The notes beneath the pieces were generated by a model, which was not told the DNA's origin, ran no database searches, and worked only from the letters and a program-made list of their open reading frames with translations. Position numbers and translations under genes: made by a program. Positions 16,705 through 25,197 of a stretch of DNA of 44,275 nt are shown one piece after another; the first letter of the stretch is position 1, and every line of letters begins with the position of its first letter. The stretch is from Streptomyces odonnellii. GTDB lineage: Bacteria; Actinomycetota; Actinomycetes; Streptomycetales; Streptomycetaceae. The stretch covers positions 1-44,275 of the forward strand of contig NZ_LATD01000319.1 of NCBI RefSeq assembly GCF_000981895.1, in the 5' to 3' direction.

Positions 16705-18372
16705 GTGGGCTACGCCCATGACTATGCGGCAGCGATCATGCAGCGCGGCCGGATCCCGATGGAGCCCGCCGATTTCGTCCCCGACTGGGCGGACCGGCCC
16801 AGGAAGGCGAAGTACTACCCGGGCATCGGGGCGTTCCCCCTGCCGGAGACCGACTTCCCCGAAGAGGCCACCGTCGCGGCCGGCTGTCTGCCCCCGGGGG
16901 CGAGCACGGCGGGCGGTCCTGGACAGCCGGGCGATTCCCAAGTGCCGTCCGGGAGCCGGCCGTTCACCCTGGACGCGCTGTCCGGGATGCTGCGCGACTC
17001 GTACGGACTGACCGGCCGCAGGCTCGGTGTCCAGACCAATACCGACCTGGCGGCCCTGCCGCACTACACCCAGGCCAACTGGTCGCGCGGCACCGCCTCC
17101 GGCGGCGGCCTCTACCCGGTGAGCGTCTACTGGATCTCGGGACCCAGCGGCCCCGCCACCCCCGGTGTCCACTACTACTCGGCCCCGCACCACACCATGC
17201 AGCGTCTGGTCGCGGGGGATGTCACCGGCGAGATACGCGCGGCACTCGGTGACGGAGCGGCCGGAGCGGACCGCGACCAGTTCCTGGTCCTGGGCATCAA
17301 GTACTGGCAGAACGCCTTCAAGTACAACAGCTTCTCCTTCCACGCCGTGAGCATGGACCTCGGCGCGATCCTCCAGACCTGGCGCATCTGGGCCCGCGCC
17401 CGTGGCCTGGAGGTCGAACCACTCCTGTGGTTCGACGAGCAGAGGCTCAGCCACGTACTCGGAGTCGACAACGCGGAGGAGGGCGTGTTCGCCGTCGTCC
17501 CGCTGACCTGGCAGGGCGCCAGGCCCACCGCTCCCGCACTGCCCGCCCCGCCGGCCGCCCGCTACAGCGACTCCGAGCGCTCCCGCAGGATCCTGCGCTT
17601 CGAGACCCTGGAGCGGATCCACGCCGCGACCGCCGAGGGAGCCGCCGACCGCCCGGCGCCGGGCGCGCTGGCCCCCGCCACCACCGTCCCGCCCGCCGGG
17701 ACCGGGGTCACCGTGGCGCTGCCGGAGCCCGCGCTGCCGCCGGTGAGTGTCCGTACCGCACTGCGGGCACGCCGGAGCAGCTTCGGCCGCTTCGACGCCA
17801 GTACGCCCCTGACCACCGCGCAGCTCGCCGCCACCCTCAGCGCCAGTGCCGCCGCCTCGCTCGGCAGCGACGCCGAACGGCCCGCCACCGAGGGGGACGG
17901 TCCCGGCCGGGATCTGCCCGCCGTCCCCGGCCTGGTCACGCTGTACGCCTTCGTCAGCCATGCCGAGGGCGTCGAGCCCGGCGCGTACGCCTACGACCCC
18001 GCAGCCCATGAGCTGCGCCTGGTCGTACCGGGAGCGCCGGGGCCGTTCCTCCAGCGCAACTACTTCCTCTCCAACTACAACCTGGAGCAGGCCGGAGCCG
18101 TCCTCGTACCCACCATCCGCACCCACGCCGTCCTGGACGCCGTCGGCGACCGGGGCTACCGGCTTGTCAACGGCACCATCGGAGCCGTGGCCCAGACCTT
18201 CTACACGGCGGCCTCGGCCCTCGGCCTCGGCGCGGGCGTCGCGCTCGGCTTCGACAACATCTCCTACATCGAGGAACTCGGCCTCGACCGCACCGGCGAG
18301 AAACCGCTGCTCATCATGTTGCTCGGCAACGAGCGGGCCCGGCCCGCCGACTTCCGCTACGAGATCGCCTGA
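16705..18372 (+). CDS. SagB-type azoline dehydrogenase
   Basis: A 555-residue FMN-dependent oxidase of the nitroreductase-like SagB family, which oxidises azolines to thiazoles and oxazoles. Two nitroreductase-like halves are visible. The first has TASGGGLYPVSVYW, then LGIKYWQNAFKYNSFSFHAVSMDLGAIL with the Lys-Tyr pair expected of the active site. The second begins around VRTALRARRSSFGRFD and contains NGTIGAVAQTFYTAASALGLG and the terminal LLIMLLGNERA. GTG 16705 is chosen because gagaggag precedes it by 5 bases; a GTG at 16657 overlapping the YcaO stop lacks a ribosome site. It is flanked by YcaO-1 and the dehydratase genes. Confidence 0.92.
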   Translation: MGYAHDYAAAIMQRGRIPMEPADFVPDWADRPRKAKYYPGIGAFPLPETDFPEEATVAAGCLPPGASTAGGPGQPGDSQVPSGSRPFTLDALSGMLRDSYGLTGRRLGVQTNTDLAALPHYTQANWSRGTASGGGLYPVSVYWISGPSGPATPGVHYYSAPHHTMQRLVAGDVTGEIRAALGDGAAGADRDQFLVLGIKYWQNAFKYNSFSFHAVSMDLGAILQTWRIWARARGLEVEPLLWFDEQRLSHVLGVDNAEEGVFAVVPLTWQGARPTAPALPAPPAARYSDSERSRRILRFETLERIHAATAEGAADRPAPGALAPATTVPPAGTGVTVALPEPALPPVSVRTALRARRSSFGRFDASTPLTTAQLAATLSASAAASLGSDAERPATEGDGPGRDLPAVPGLVTLYAFVSHAEGVEPGAYAYDPAAHELRLVVPGAPGPFLQRNYFLSNYNLEQAGAVLVPTIRTHAVLDAVGDRGYRLVNGTIGAVAQTFYTAASALGLGAGVALGFDNISYIEELGLDRTGEKPLLIMLLGNERARPADFRYEIA

Positions 18373-18394
18373 CCCGGGACGGGGGAGAACTGCC

Positions 18395-21184
18395 ATGACA
18401 CCGGGCACAAGCACCGGCTCGCCCCAGGGCGCGCCCACCGAGGAAACCACCGACTGGCGGCCCGGCCGCCGCTTCATGCTGCGCGTCGCCGGGCTCCCCG
18501 TCGAGTCCGTGCACGCGCTGCGCTGCGCCGACAGCAGCCGCTGGGCCGACGACGTCCTCGCGGCCGAGGACCGGCTGCGTACCCGGGGAGCCGAACTCAG
18601 CGACCGGCTGCACGAGGTGGTACGCGCCACCGATGTCTCCCCGGACGGCGACGGCGCCGCACAGCGCCGTGAACTGCTCGCCCTGCGCCGCCAGATCTTC
18701 AACAACAAACTGCCCGCCGCCCCCGACGCCGCCCTACGGCTGGTCTCCGCGCTCGACCCGGACGCCGCGGAACCGACCGCCGAGTGGCTCAGGGACCGCA
18801 GGCACCTGGAGAAGCTGCGGGCCGAGGGCGCGCCGCTGCTCACCGCCGATCTCGACAGGACCCGGGCCGCGCTGCGCGGTCTGCTCACCGAGGACCGGCT
18901 GCGCTGCGGACTCCTGCTCGCCTCGCCGACCCTGGAGGGACAGCTCGACTCCTATGTCAACGCTGTCAAGGCCGGTCCGGGCGCGCCCAAGCGGATGCGC
19001 AAGATCGAGCGCTCGGTGCTCGCGTATCTCTACCGGACGGCCTGCAAGACCAGCCCGTTCAGTACCTTCACCGGCGTGGCCACCGGCCTCTTCGACGAGG
19101 ACGGCACGGATGCGGACCTCCATGTGGAGGACCAGTGGACCAGCCACGTACGGCTCAATGTCGTCGTCCTGGGCCGGCTCGCCGAACTGATCCTCGCCGA
19201 CCCCGCCCGCCGGGGCGATCTGCCCGTACGGCTGGCCTCCGGCTGGGAGCGCGACGACGACCGGATCCGTTATGTGCGCCAGTGGATCACCGCGGGCGAC
19301 GACTCGGCCGCCGTCACCTTCGACGCGGTCAAGGACCGGCTGTTCTTCCTGCGCCGCAGCGGCACCCTGGACCGGCTGCTCGCCCTCTTCGACACCGGCC
19401 GCGAGCTGCGTTACCACGATCTGGTCGACTGGCTGCGCACCGAGCACGGCGCGGAGCCCGAGCAGTGCGAGACCTATGTGGCGGCGCTGCTCCAGCTCGG
19501 CATGGTGCGCGTCCCCTGCCTGGACACCGATGTCCACAGCCCCGATCCGCTGCGCTCCTTCCGCACCGCGCTCGGCGGACTCGGGCGGCCCTGGGCCGAC
19601 GCACTCGCCGCCGCCCTCGAAGGACCGGTCTCCGCCATCGACCGCTTCCCCGCCGCCGATCGCGCCGAACGGGCGGAACTGCTGCGGGAACTGCGCGCCG
19701 GACTGCGCGACGCCCAGGCCCTGCTGAGCGACGGCGGAGCCACCCTGCCGCAGACACTGCTGTACGAGGACGTCAGCGCGGGCCGTGAGGTGAGCTGCGG
19801 TCTGGGCGCCTGGACCGGACCGGACGGCGGGGCGCTGCGCTCCGTCGAACGGATCCTGCCCGCCTTCGATCTGACGCTGCCTCAGCGCGTCACCTTCAAG
19901 GGCTTCTTCCTGGCCCGTTACGGCCGGGGCGGCCGCTGCGACGATCTCCTGGGGCTCGTCCACGACTTCCACGAGGACTTCTTCGACCAGTACCTCTCCT
20001 TCGCCGGCAAGCGGCGACCGTTCGACGACCGGGGAGAATACGTACCGGAGGAGAACTGGCTGGGCCTGTCCGGGATCCGCGCCATCGACGCGGCCCGGAA
20101 GACCTTCATCTCCCGGATGCGGCAAGCCTGGGAGGCCCGTGGCGAGGCGGACGAGATCCGGCTCGGCGAGGCCGATCTCGCCCCGGTCGCCGAGGAACTC
20201 GCCCCGGTCGCAGGCGAGTTCGTACCGCAGTCGCACCATCTCCAGCTCGCCCGTGAGAACGGCGAACCGCTGACCGTACTCAACCGCTCCTACGGCGGAC
20301 TGTCCTTCCCCTTCAGCCGGTTCACCCATGTCTACGATCCGGAGGGCCCGGCGGCGGAGGCGGGGGCGTTCTCCCGCGAACTGCGCGACAGCGCCCGTGC
20401 CCGCATCCCCGACGGAGCGGTGCTGGCCGAGATCACCGGGGGAGCGGTCACCAGCAATCTCAATCTGCACAGCCCGCTCACCGACTACGAGATCGTCTGC
20501 CCCGGCGAGTCCAGCACGGTCCCCGAGGACCGGCGCATCGACCTCGACGACCTGTCCGTCGAGCACGACGAGGCCACCGACCGGCTGGTCCTGCGCTCGG
20601 CCCGGCTCGGCCGCGAGGTCATCCCCGTCTACCTCGGCTATCTCGTACCGCTCGCCCTGCCGGAGATCCCCCGCACCCTGCTGCTGATGTCCCCGACCTC
20701 GATGGCTCCCCTCGATGTGTGGGGCGGGGTCCCGGAGGGCGAGGCGGAGGACGGGGTCACCGCACGGCCCCGGGTGCGGTACGGCGAGCTCGTCCTGAGC
20801 CGGCGCAGCTGGGCCACCACGGCCGGGGCGCTGCCCGTACGCACGCCGGGCACCGGCGAGCACGAGTGGTATCTCGGCTGGCGGCGCTGGCAGCGCCGGC
20901 ACCGGCTGCCCGACCGGGTGTTCGCGACCGTCTCCAGCGGACCCCGGGGCGGCGCGGGTGCCAAGCCGCAGTACGTCGACTTCCAGAGCTGTCTCTCCCT
21001 CACGGCCCTCGAAGCGCTCCCGACGCACCCCGACGACCGGGTCGTGCTGCGGGAGATGCTTCCCTCCGAGGACGGGCTGCATGTCCGGTCCGCGCGCGGC
21101 AGCCATGTCGCGGAGCTGGCCGTGGAGACCTTCACCTTCACCCCGACCCGACGCACAGAGGGCGCCCCGACATGTCAGAGCTGA
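18395..21184 (+). CDS. Split LanB dehydratase, glutamylation protein
   Basis: A 929-residue protein of the lantibiotic dehydratase N-terminal family. In split-LanB systems such as thiopeptides and goadsporin it uses glutamyl-tRNA to glutamylate Ser and Thr side chains of the precursor. Family landmarks are RFMLRVAGLPVESVHAL at the N-terminus, IFNNKLP, AYLYRTACKTSPFSTFTGVATG in the middle, FKGFFLARYGRGG and, near the end, LYLGYLVPLALPEIPRTL and VFATVSSG. It ends before the SpaB_C elimination domain, which is encoded by the next gene. The ATG follows gggggagaac by 3 bases. Its stop overlaps the next start by 13 bases, so the two halves are translationally coupled. It should act before or together with the elimination protein in the cytoplasm. 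Confidence 0.93.
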   Translation: MTPGTSTGSPQGAPTEETTDWRPGRRFMLRVAGLPVESVHALRCADSSRWADDVLAAEDRLRTRGAELSDRLHEVVRATDVSPDGDGAAQRRELLALRRQIFNNKLPAAPDAALRLVSALDPDAAEPTAEWLRDRRHLEKLRAEGAPLLTADLDRTRAALRGLLTEDRLRCGLLLASPTLEGQLDSYVNAVKAGPGAPKRMRKIERSVLAYLYRTACKTSPFSTFTGVATGLFDEDGTDADLHVEDQWTSHVRLNVVVLGRLAELILADPARRGDLPVRLASGWERDDDRIRYVRQWITAGDDSAAVTFDAVKDRLFFLRRSGTLDRLLALFDTGRELRYHDLVDWLRTEHGAEPEQCETYVAALLQLGMVRVPCLDTDVHSPDPLRSFRTALGGLGRPWADALAAALEGPVSAIDRFPAADRAERAELLRELRAGLRDAQALLSDGGATLPQTLLYEDVSAGREVSCGLGAWTGPDGGALRSVERILPAFDLTLPQRVTFKGFFLARYGRGGRCDDLLGLVHDFHEDFFDQYLSFAGKRRPFDDRGEYVPEENWLGLSGIRAIDAARKTFISRMRQAWEARGEADEIRLGEADLAPVAEELAPVAGEFVPQSHHLQLARENGEPLTVLNRSYGGLSFPFSRFTHVYDPEGPAAEAGAFSRELRDSARARIPDGAVLAEITGGAVTSNLNLHSPLTDYEIVCPGESSTVPEDRRIDLDDLSVEHDEATDRLVLRSARLGREVIPVYLGYLVPLALPEIPRTLLLMSPTSMAPLDVWGGVPEGEAEDGVTARPRVRYGELVLSRRSWATTAGALPVRTPGTGEHEWYLGWRRWQRRHRLPDRVFATVSSGPRGGAGAKPQYVDFQSCLSLTALEALPTHPDDRVVLREMLPSEDGLHVRSARGSHVAELAVETFTFTPTRRTEGAPTCQS

Positions 21185-22233
21185 CCCCCGCCCCCGGCGA
21201 CTGGCAGGCCATCCACATCTTCTACGCCGCCAACCCGCAGCCCCTGCTGGTGAACTGCGTACGGCCGCTGGTCGCCGAGCTGACCGCCGAAGGACTGCTG
21301 GCCGGCCACTTCTTCATCAACTACTGGCTGGAGGGACCGCATGTCCGCCTCCGGCTCAGACCGGCCACCCCCGAGGACACCGCCGAGGTGCGCCGCCGCG
21401 CCGAGGAGGCCATCAGCGCCTTCCTCCGTGCCAGGCCCGCCCTCTACGAGGTCGATTCCGGCTTCCTCAACGAGTTCTACAACACCCTCTTCGAAATCGA
21501 GTTCCCCGAGGGCGACCGCGGTGCCTTCATGGACGCCGACGGCCGGATGAACCTGCGGCCCAACAACTCCTTCTCTTACGAGCCGTACGAGCCCGAATAC
21601 GGCAAGTACGGCGGCCCGGCCGGGATCGAGCTGGCCGAATGGCATTTCGCGCACTCCAGCGATCTGGTCATGGACGCCTTCCGCACCATGAACCTCCATC
21701 TGCGGACCGTGCTGCTCGGCACCTCGGCGCAGCTCATGATGGTCATGGCGGGCTGTTTCCTGCCCGAGCGCGAGGAACTCGGCGGCTATCTCGACCGCTA
21801 TTACGAGTTCTGGCACAAGGCCTTCCCCGGTACCGGATTCATCGGCTCCAAGGAATACGACAAGAATTACGCGGAGATGGCCCCCGGTCTCGGCCGCCGC
21901 TTCGAGGGAATCCGGCGGGCCGTCCGTACGGGGGAACTCGGCCGGCTGCCCGCCTTCCTGCGCGGCTGGGCCGAGCACTGCCTCGAACTCCGCGACCGGG
22001 CCGAGGAGCTGACTGTCCGGGGCGAGCTGGTCTTCCGCTCCTGGGACGGTACGCGCGACGAGCAGGTCGGCGATCCCGCCGTGGCGCTGCCCCTGTTGCT
22101 CTCGCCGTATATGCACATGACCAACAACCGGCTGCATGTGACGATCCGCGACGAGGCGTATCTGTCGCACGTACTCGGCCGGGTCCTGCGCGAGGACACC
22201 ACCGGCACCCCGGCCCCGGCGGCGATCCCATGA
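21172..22233 (+). CDS. Split LanB dehydratase, glutamate-elimination protein (SpaB_C domain)
   Basis: A 353-residue thiopeptide-type SpaB_C protein that removes glutamate from glutamylated Ser/Thr to give Dha and Dhb. The N-terminus DWQAIHIFYAANPQPLLVNCVRPL and HFFINYWLEGPHVRLRL are typical of the family. PEYGKYGGPAGIELAEWHFAHSSD and MHMTNNRLHVT match the elimination branch, as in NisB. Pyridine synthases (TbtD/LazC) share the same fold, so a role in [4+2] cycloaddition cannot be fully excluded. This is the only SpaB_C protein in the window, and the elimination step would then have no enzyme. It overlaps the glutamylation gene by 13 bases and the M50 gene by ATGA. Confidence 0.9.
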   Translation: MSELTPAPGDWQAIHIFYAANPQPLLVNCVRPLVAELTAEGLLAGHFFINYWLEGPHVRLRLRPATPEDTAEVRRRAEEAISAFLRARPALYEVDSGFLNEFYNTLFEIEFPEGDRGAFMDADGRMNLRPNNSFSYEPYEPEYGKYGGPAGIELAEWHFAHSSDLVMDAFRTMNLHLRTVLLGTSAQLMMVMAGCFLPEREELGGYLDRYYEFWHKAFPGTGFIGSKEYDKNYAEMAPGLGRRFEGIRRAVRTGELGRLPAFLRGWAEHCLELRDRAEELTVRGELVFRSWDGTRDEQVGDPAVALPLLLSPYMHMTNNRLHVTIRDEAYLSHVLGRVLREDTTGTPAPAAIP

Positions 22234-23360
22234 GCGGTAACCCCGCCCGGCCGGCCGACTCCGCCGGACTCCTCTCCCACCGCCCGGCGCTGCGCCCGGA
22301 CATCCTGCTGAGCCCCGCCCTGCTGCACGGCCCCGCCACCGTGCATCTGATCAAGGACCCGGACGGGGGCGCCGCCTTCGAGGTCGGAGTGAAGGAGTAC
22401 TTCCTGATCGCCCGGCTCGACGGTGTCCGCAGCCTGGCCGAGATCGGCGACGAGTACGCCGACGCCTTCGGCAAACGGCTCGGCGAGCCGCACTGGCGCC
22501 GGCTCCTCCAACTCCTGGGCGCCCGGAGCCTGCTGGTAGGCGCACCTCCTCGGCCGGCCCCGGCCACCCCGGCGTCCGGACCGTTCAACGGCACCCTGCT
22601 GCGTGGCACCATGCGGCTGGTCGCCGACGCGGACGCCACCACCGGCCGGCTCCACCGGCTGCTCCGCCCCGCTCTGCGCGCGCCGGTCCTGGTTCCGCTG
22701 GCCGCGCTCATGGCGGCCATGGAGGTCCTGCTGGCGTCTGCGCTGCCCCGGCTGGGCGACGACACCTGGTGGCTGTTCCACCAGCCCGTCGCCCTGGTGG
22801 CGGTCTTCACCCTGCTCTGGCTCAGCACGGCACTGCACGAACTCGCCCATGGGATCGCCGCCCGGCACTACGGCGGCACCGTCAGCGAGATCGGGCTGCG
22901 CTGGCGGCTGCCCATGGCCGTGATGTACTGCACGGTCGACAACTACCGCTATCTTCGGACGCGTTGGCACCAGTGCGCGGTGGCCGGCGCGGGGGCCTTC
23001 GCCAACCTGCTGTTCCTGCTGCCGTTCCTCGCCTGGTGGGCGGCGCTGCCCGACGGGGACCCGACCCGCCGCGTCCTGTCCGGCCTGCTGCTGCTCGGCA
23101 GCGCCCAGGCCCTGGTCAACCTGCTGCCCCTGCCGCCACTTGACGGGTACACGATGCTCGGCCACGCTCTGCGCGTCTCCCACCTCGCACCCGAGAGCGG
23201 GCGGTACCTGCGGCTGCGCCTGAACGACCGGCAGGCCGCCGCCGCGTACCCCCGCCGGGCCCGCACCCTCTACCTCGGGTACGCGGTGGGGTCGGCCCTG
23301 CTTGTCGTACTCGTACTGGCGGCCCTGGCAACAGGCCTGTATTTCCAACTAGTTCACTGA
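22230..23360 (+). CDS. RRE-fused M50 membrane zinc metalloprotease
   Basis: A 376-residue integral membrane protein. Residues about 15-105 look like a PqqD/RRE winged helix (LSPALLHGPATVHLIKDP, FEVGVKEYFLIARLDGVRSLAEIGDEY). After a Pro/Ala linker come several membrane helices with the zinc motif HELAHG (H203, E204, H207), and the second conserved M50 motif NLLPLPPLDGY (Asp 305 as third ligand). Both catalytic motifs are intact. M50 proteins cleave within or near the membrane, and YydH-type members occur in RiPP operons. I infer that this one is guided by its RRE to the precursor leader and removes it during export. It is coupled by ATGA to the elimination gene and lies just before the exporter. 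Confidence 0.85.
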   Translation: MSGNPARPADSAGLLSHRPALRPDILLSPALLHGPATVHLIKDPDGGAAFEVGVKEYFLIARLDGVRSLAEIGDEYADAFGKRLGEPHWRRLLQLLGARSLLVGAPPRPAPATPASGPFNGTLLRGTMRLVADADATTGRLHRLLRPALRAPVLVPLAALMAAMEVLLASALPRLGDDTWWLFHQPVALVAVFTLLWLSTALHELAHGIAARHYGGTVSEIGLRWRLPMAVMYCTVDNYRYLRTRWHQCAVAGAGAFANLLFLLPFLAWWAALPDGDPTRRVLSGLLLLGSAQALVNLLPLPPLDGYTMLGHALRVSHLAPESGRYLRLRLNDRQAAAAYPRRARTLYLGYAVGSALLVVLVLAALATGLYFQLVH

Positions 23361-23389
23361 CCCACAACCCCCGAGGGGCGCAGAAGCAC

Positions 23390-24445
23390 ATGAGCGAGGC
23401 CAGGACCATGGCGTCCGTGCCGGACGACGCAGCCACCGGCGCGGCGATCGTCGCCGACGCGATCCGCAAGCGGTACGGCGACCGCCAGGCCGTCGACGGC
23501 GTGTCACTCCAGGTGAACCGAGGGGAGTTCTTCGGACTCCTCGGACCCAACGGCGCGGGCAAGACCACCCTCGTCGAGATCATGGAGGGGCTGCGCCAGG
23601 CCGACTCCGGCACCGTCACCGTGCTCGGCCAGTCGCCCTGGCCGCGCAATGTGGCGCTGCTGCCCAGGCTCGGCGTACAGACCCAGTCGTCCGCCTTCTT
23701 CGTACGGCAGACCGCGCGCGAGCACCTCCGTACCGTCGCCGCGCTGTACGGAGCCGGACGCGAGGCGGCCGACCGTACCCTCGAATCGGTCGGTCTCACC
23801 GGACAGCGCGACGTGATGGTCGAGAACCTCTCCGGCGGCCAGCGCCAGCGCCTGGCCATCGCCTCCGCGCTGGTCCACGGACCCGAGCTGATCTTCCTGG
23901 ACGAGCCCACCGCGGCCCTGGACCCGCAGGCCCGGCGCGATCTGTGGAAGGTGCTGCGGGACCTCAAGAGCGAGGGCCGCACCATCGTCTACACCACCCA
24001 TCACCTGGACGAGGCCGAGGCGCTCTGCGACCGGGTCGCGATCCTGGTCGACGGCTCCGTCGTCGCCCTGGACTCCCCGCACCATCTTGTGAGCGCCGCC
24101 GCCGCGCCGACCCGGCTGATGATTCCCGCGGAGCGGATGAGCGAGGCGGACGCGGCGGCCATACCCGGCGTCGACCGGGTCACCGTCCAGGGCGGCTCGC
24201 TCGTCCTGGAGACCGCCGTCTCCGGCAAGGTGCTCCAGGCGGTCGACGCGCTCATCGGTCTGGACGGTGTCCAGACCCGTACGGCCACGCTGGAGGACGT
24301 CTACCTCGAACTCACCGGCGGGGCGGGCACCGAAGGCACGCAGAGCACCCGGAGTGCGCAGGGCAGCGACGCCATGAACAGCACGCACGGAACGAACAGC
24401 ACGAACAGCACGCACGGCACCGAGGACATGGAGCGGCAGGGATGA
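23390..24445 (+). CDS. ABC exporter ATP-binding protein
   Basis: A 351-residue ATPase of the CcmA/DrrA drug-export family. Visible motifs are Walker A GPNGAGKT (52-59), Q-loop LGVQTQSSAFF, signature LSGGQRQR, Walker B LIFLDEPTAALDP and switch His TTHHLDEAE. After the family core ends near LEDVYLELTGG it carries a low-complexity tail with repeated Asn-Ser-Thr-(His-Gly-Thr) units encoded by 24377-24421. The stop overlaps the permease start (ATGA). With the permease it probably exports the mature peptide and may confer self-resistance. Confidence 0.93.
   Translation: MSEARTMASVPDDAATGAAIVADAIRKRYGDRQAVDGVSLQVNRGEFFGLLGPNGAGKTTLVEIMEGLRQADSGTVTVLGQSPWPRNVALLPRLGVQTQSSAFFVRQTAREHLRTVAALYGAGREAADRTLESVGLTGQRDVMVENLSGGQRQRLAIASALVHGPELIFLDEPTAALDPQARRDLWKVLRDLKSEGRTIVYTTHHLDEAEALCDRVAILVDGSVVALDSPHHLVSAAAAPTRLMIPAERMSEADAAAIPGVDRVTVQGGSLVLETAVSGKVLQAVDALIGLDGVQTRTATLEDVYLELTGGAGTEGTQSTRSAQGSDAMNSTHGTNSTNSTHGTEDMERQG
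24377..24421 (+). repeat. AACAGCACG codon repeats in the ATPase tail
   Basis: The Asn-Ser-Thr codons AACAGCACG occur three times (24377, 24395, 24404). Two of these are followed by CACGG-A/C-AC-G/C (His-Gly-Thr). The repeats extend the C-terminus beyond the conserved ATPase fold and look like slippage or duplication products. Confidence 0.8.
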
Positions 24446-25197
24446 GCGCGTACGCGGCACTGACGGGGGCCGGCTTCCGGGCCCAGGTCCGGGACAAGGC
24501 CACCCTCTTCTTCACCTTCGCCTTCCCGCTGCTCTTCCTGGTCGTCTTCGGACTGATCTTCCGCGGCCAGGAGGTCGAGGAGACCGGCCGTCCGTACATT
24601 TCCTACATTGCGCCCGGCGTGATGTCCTGGGGCGTGGCGAACGCCGCCGTCTTCGGTGTGGCGTTCACCCTGATGCAGTGGCGTCGCGACGATCTGCTGC
24701 GGCTGATCCGGATGACCCCCACCAGGCTGCCCGCGGTCCTGGCCTCCCGGTATGTGATCTCCCTGGCGGTGGGCGCCGTCCAGGCGGTGGTGTTCGTCGC
24801 GGTGGCGATGCTGCCGCTCTTCGGCCTCGAACTGAACGCCCGCTGGCCGCTCGCGCTGCCCGTGCTGGTACTCGGCATCACCGCGTTCCTCGCGATCGGC
24901 GTGGTCATCGGCTCGTACGCGGAGACGCCCGAGGCGGTCGCCGCCATCGCCAACTGCCTGATGGTGCCGATGGCCTTCCTCTCCGGGTCGTTCCTGCCGC
25001 TCGACATGATGCCGTCCTGGCTCCAGGCCGTCTCCCGCGTGCTGCCGCTGCGCTATCTCAACGACGCGGTGTCCGCCGCCCTCTCGGGCCGCGGCGGGAT
25101 CGACGACATCGCGGTGGGCTGCGGAGGACTGGTCGTCTTCACCGTCATCTTCGGCGCGATCGCGCTGCGGACGTTCCGCTGGAGCAACAAGACATGA
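24442..25197 (+). CDS. ABC-2 type exporter permease
   Basis: A 251-residue membrane protein of the ABC-2 family. The N-terminal TGAGFRAQVRDKATLFFTFAFPLLFLVVFGLIF is the first helix, and SYIAPGVMSWGVANAAVFGVAF the second. FLSGSFLPLDMMPSWLQAVSRVLPLRYLNDA is the conserved ABC-2 extracellular and re-entrant segment. About six membrane segments can be counted. It is translationally coupled to the ATPase upstream and to the second YcaO gene downstream (both ATGA). This ties export and cyclodehydration into one operon. Confidence 0.92.
   Translation: MSAYAALTGAGFRAQVRDKATLFFTFAFPLLFLVVFGLIFRGQEVEETGRPYISYIAPGVMSWGVANAAVFGVAFTLMQWRRDDLLRLIRMTPTRLPAVLASRYVISLAVGAVQAVVFVAVAMLPLFGLELNARWPLALPVLVLGITAFLAIGVVIGSYAETPEAVAAIANCLMVPMAFLSGSFLPLDMMPSWLQAVSRVLPLRYLNDAVSAALSGRGGIDDIAVGCGGLVVFTVIFGAIALRTFRWSNKT

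Noticed and set aside
15982..18888. A 968-codon minus-strand frame opposite the YcaO-1, SagB and LanB genes
   Set aside because: The three plus-strand proteins there have clear family motifs; the minus frame has none and is low complexity.
21172..22233. Assignment of the 353-residue SpaB_C protein as a pyridine synthase
   Set aside because: The RYGG-like and HMxxNRL-like motifs fit the elimination branch, and without it the split dehydratase would be incomplete.
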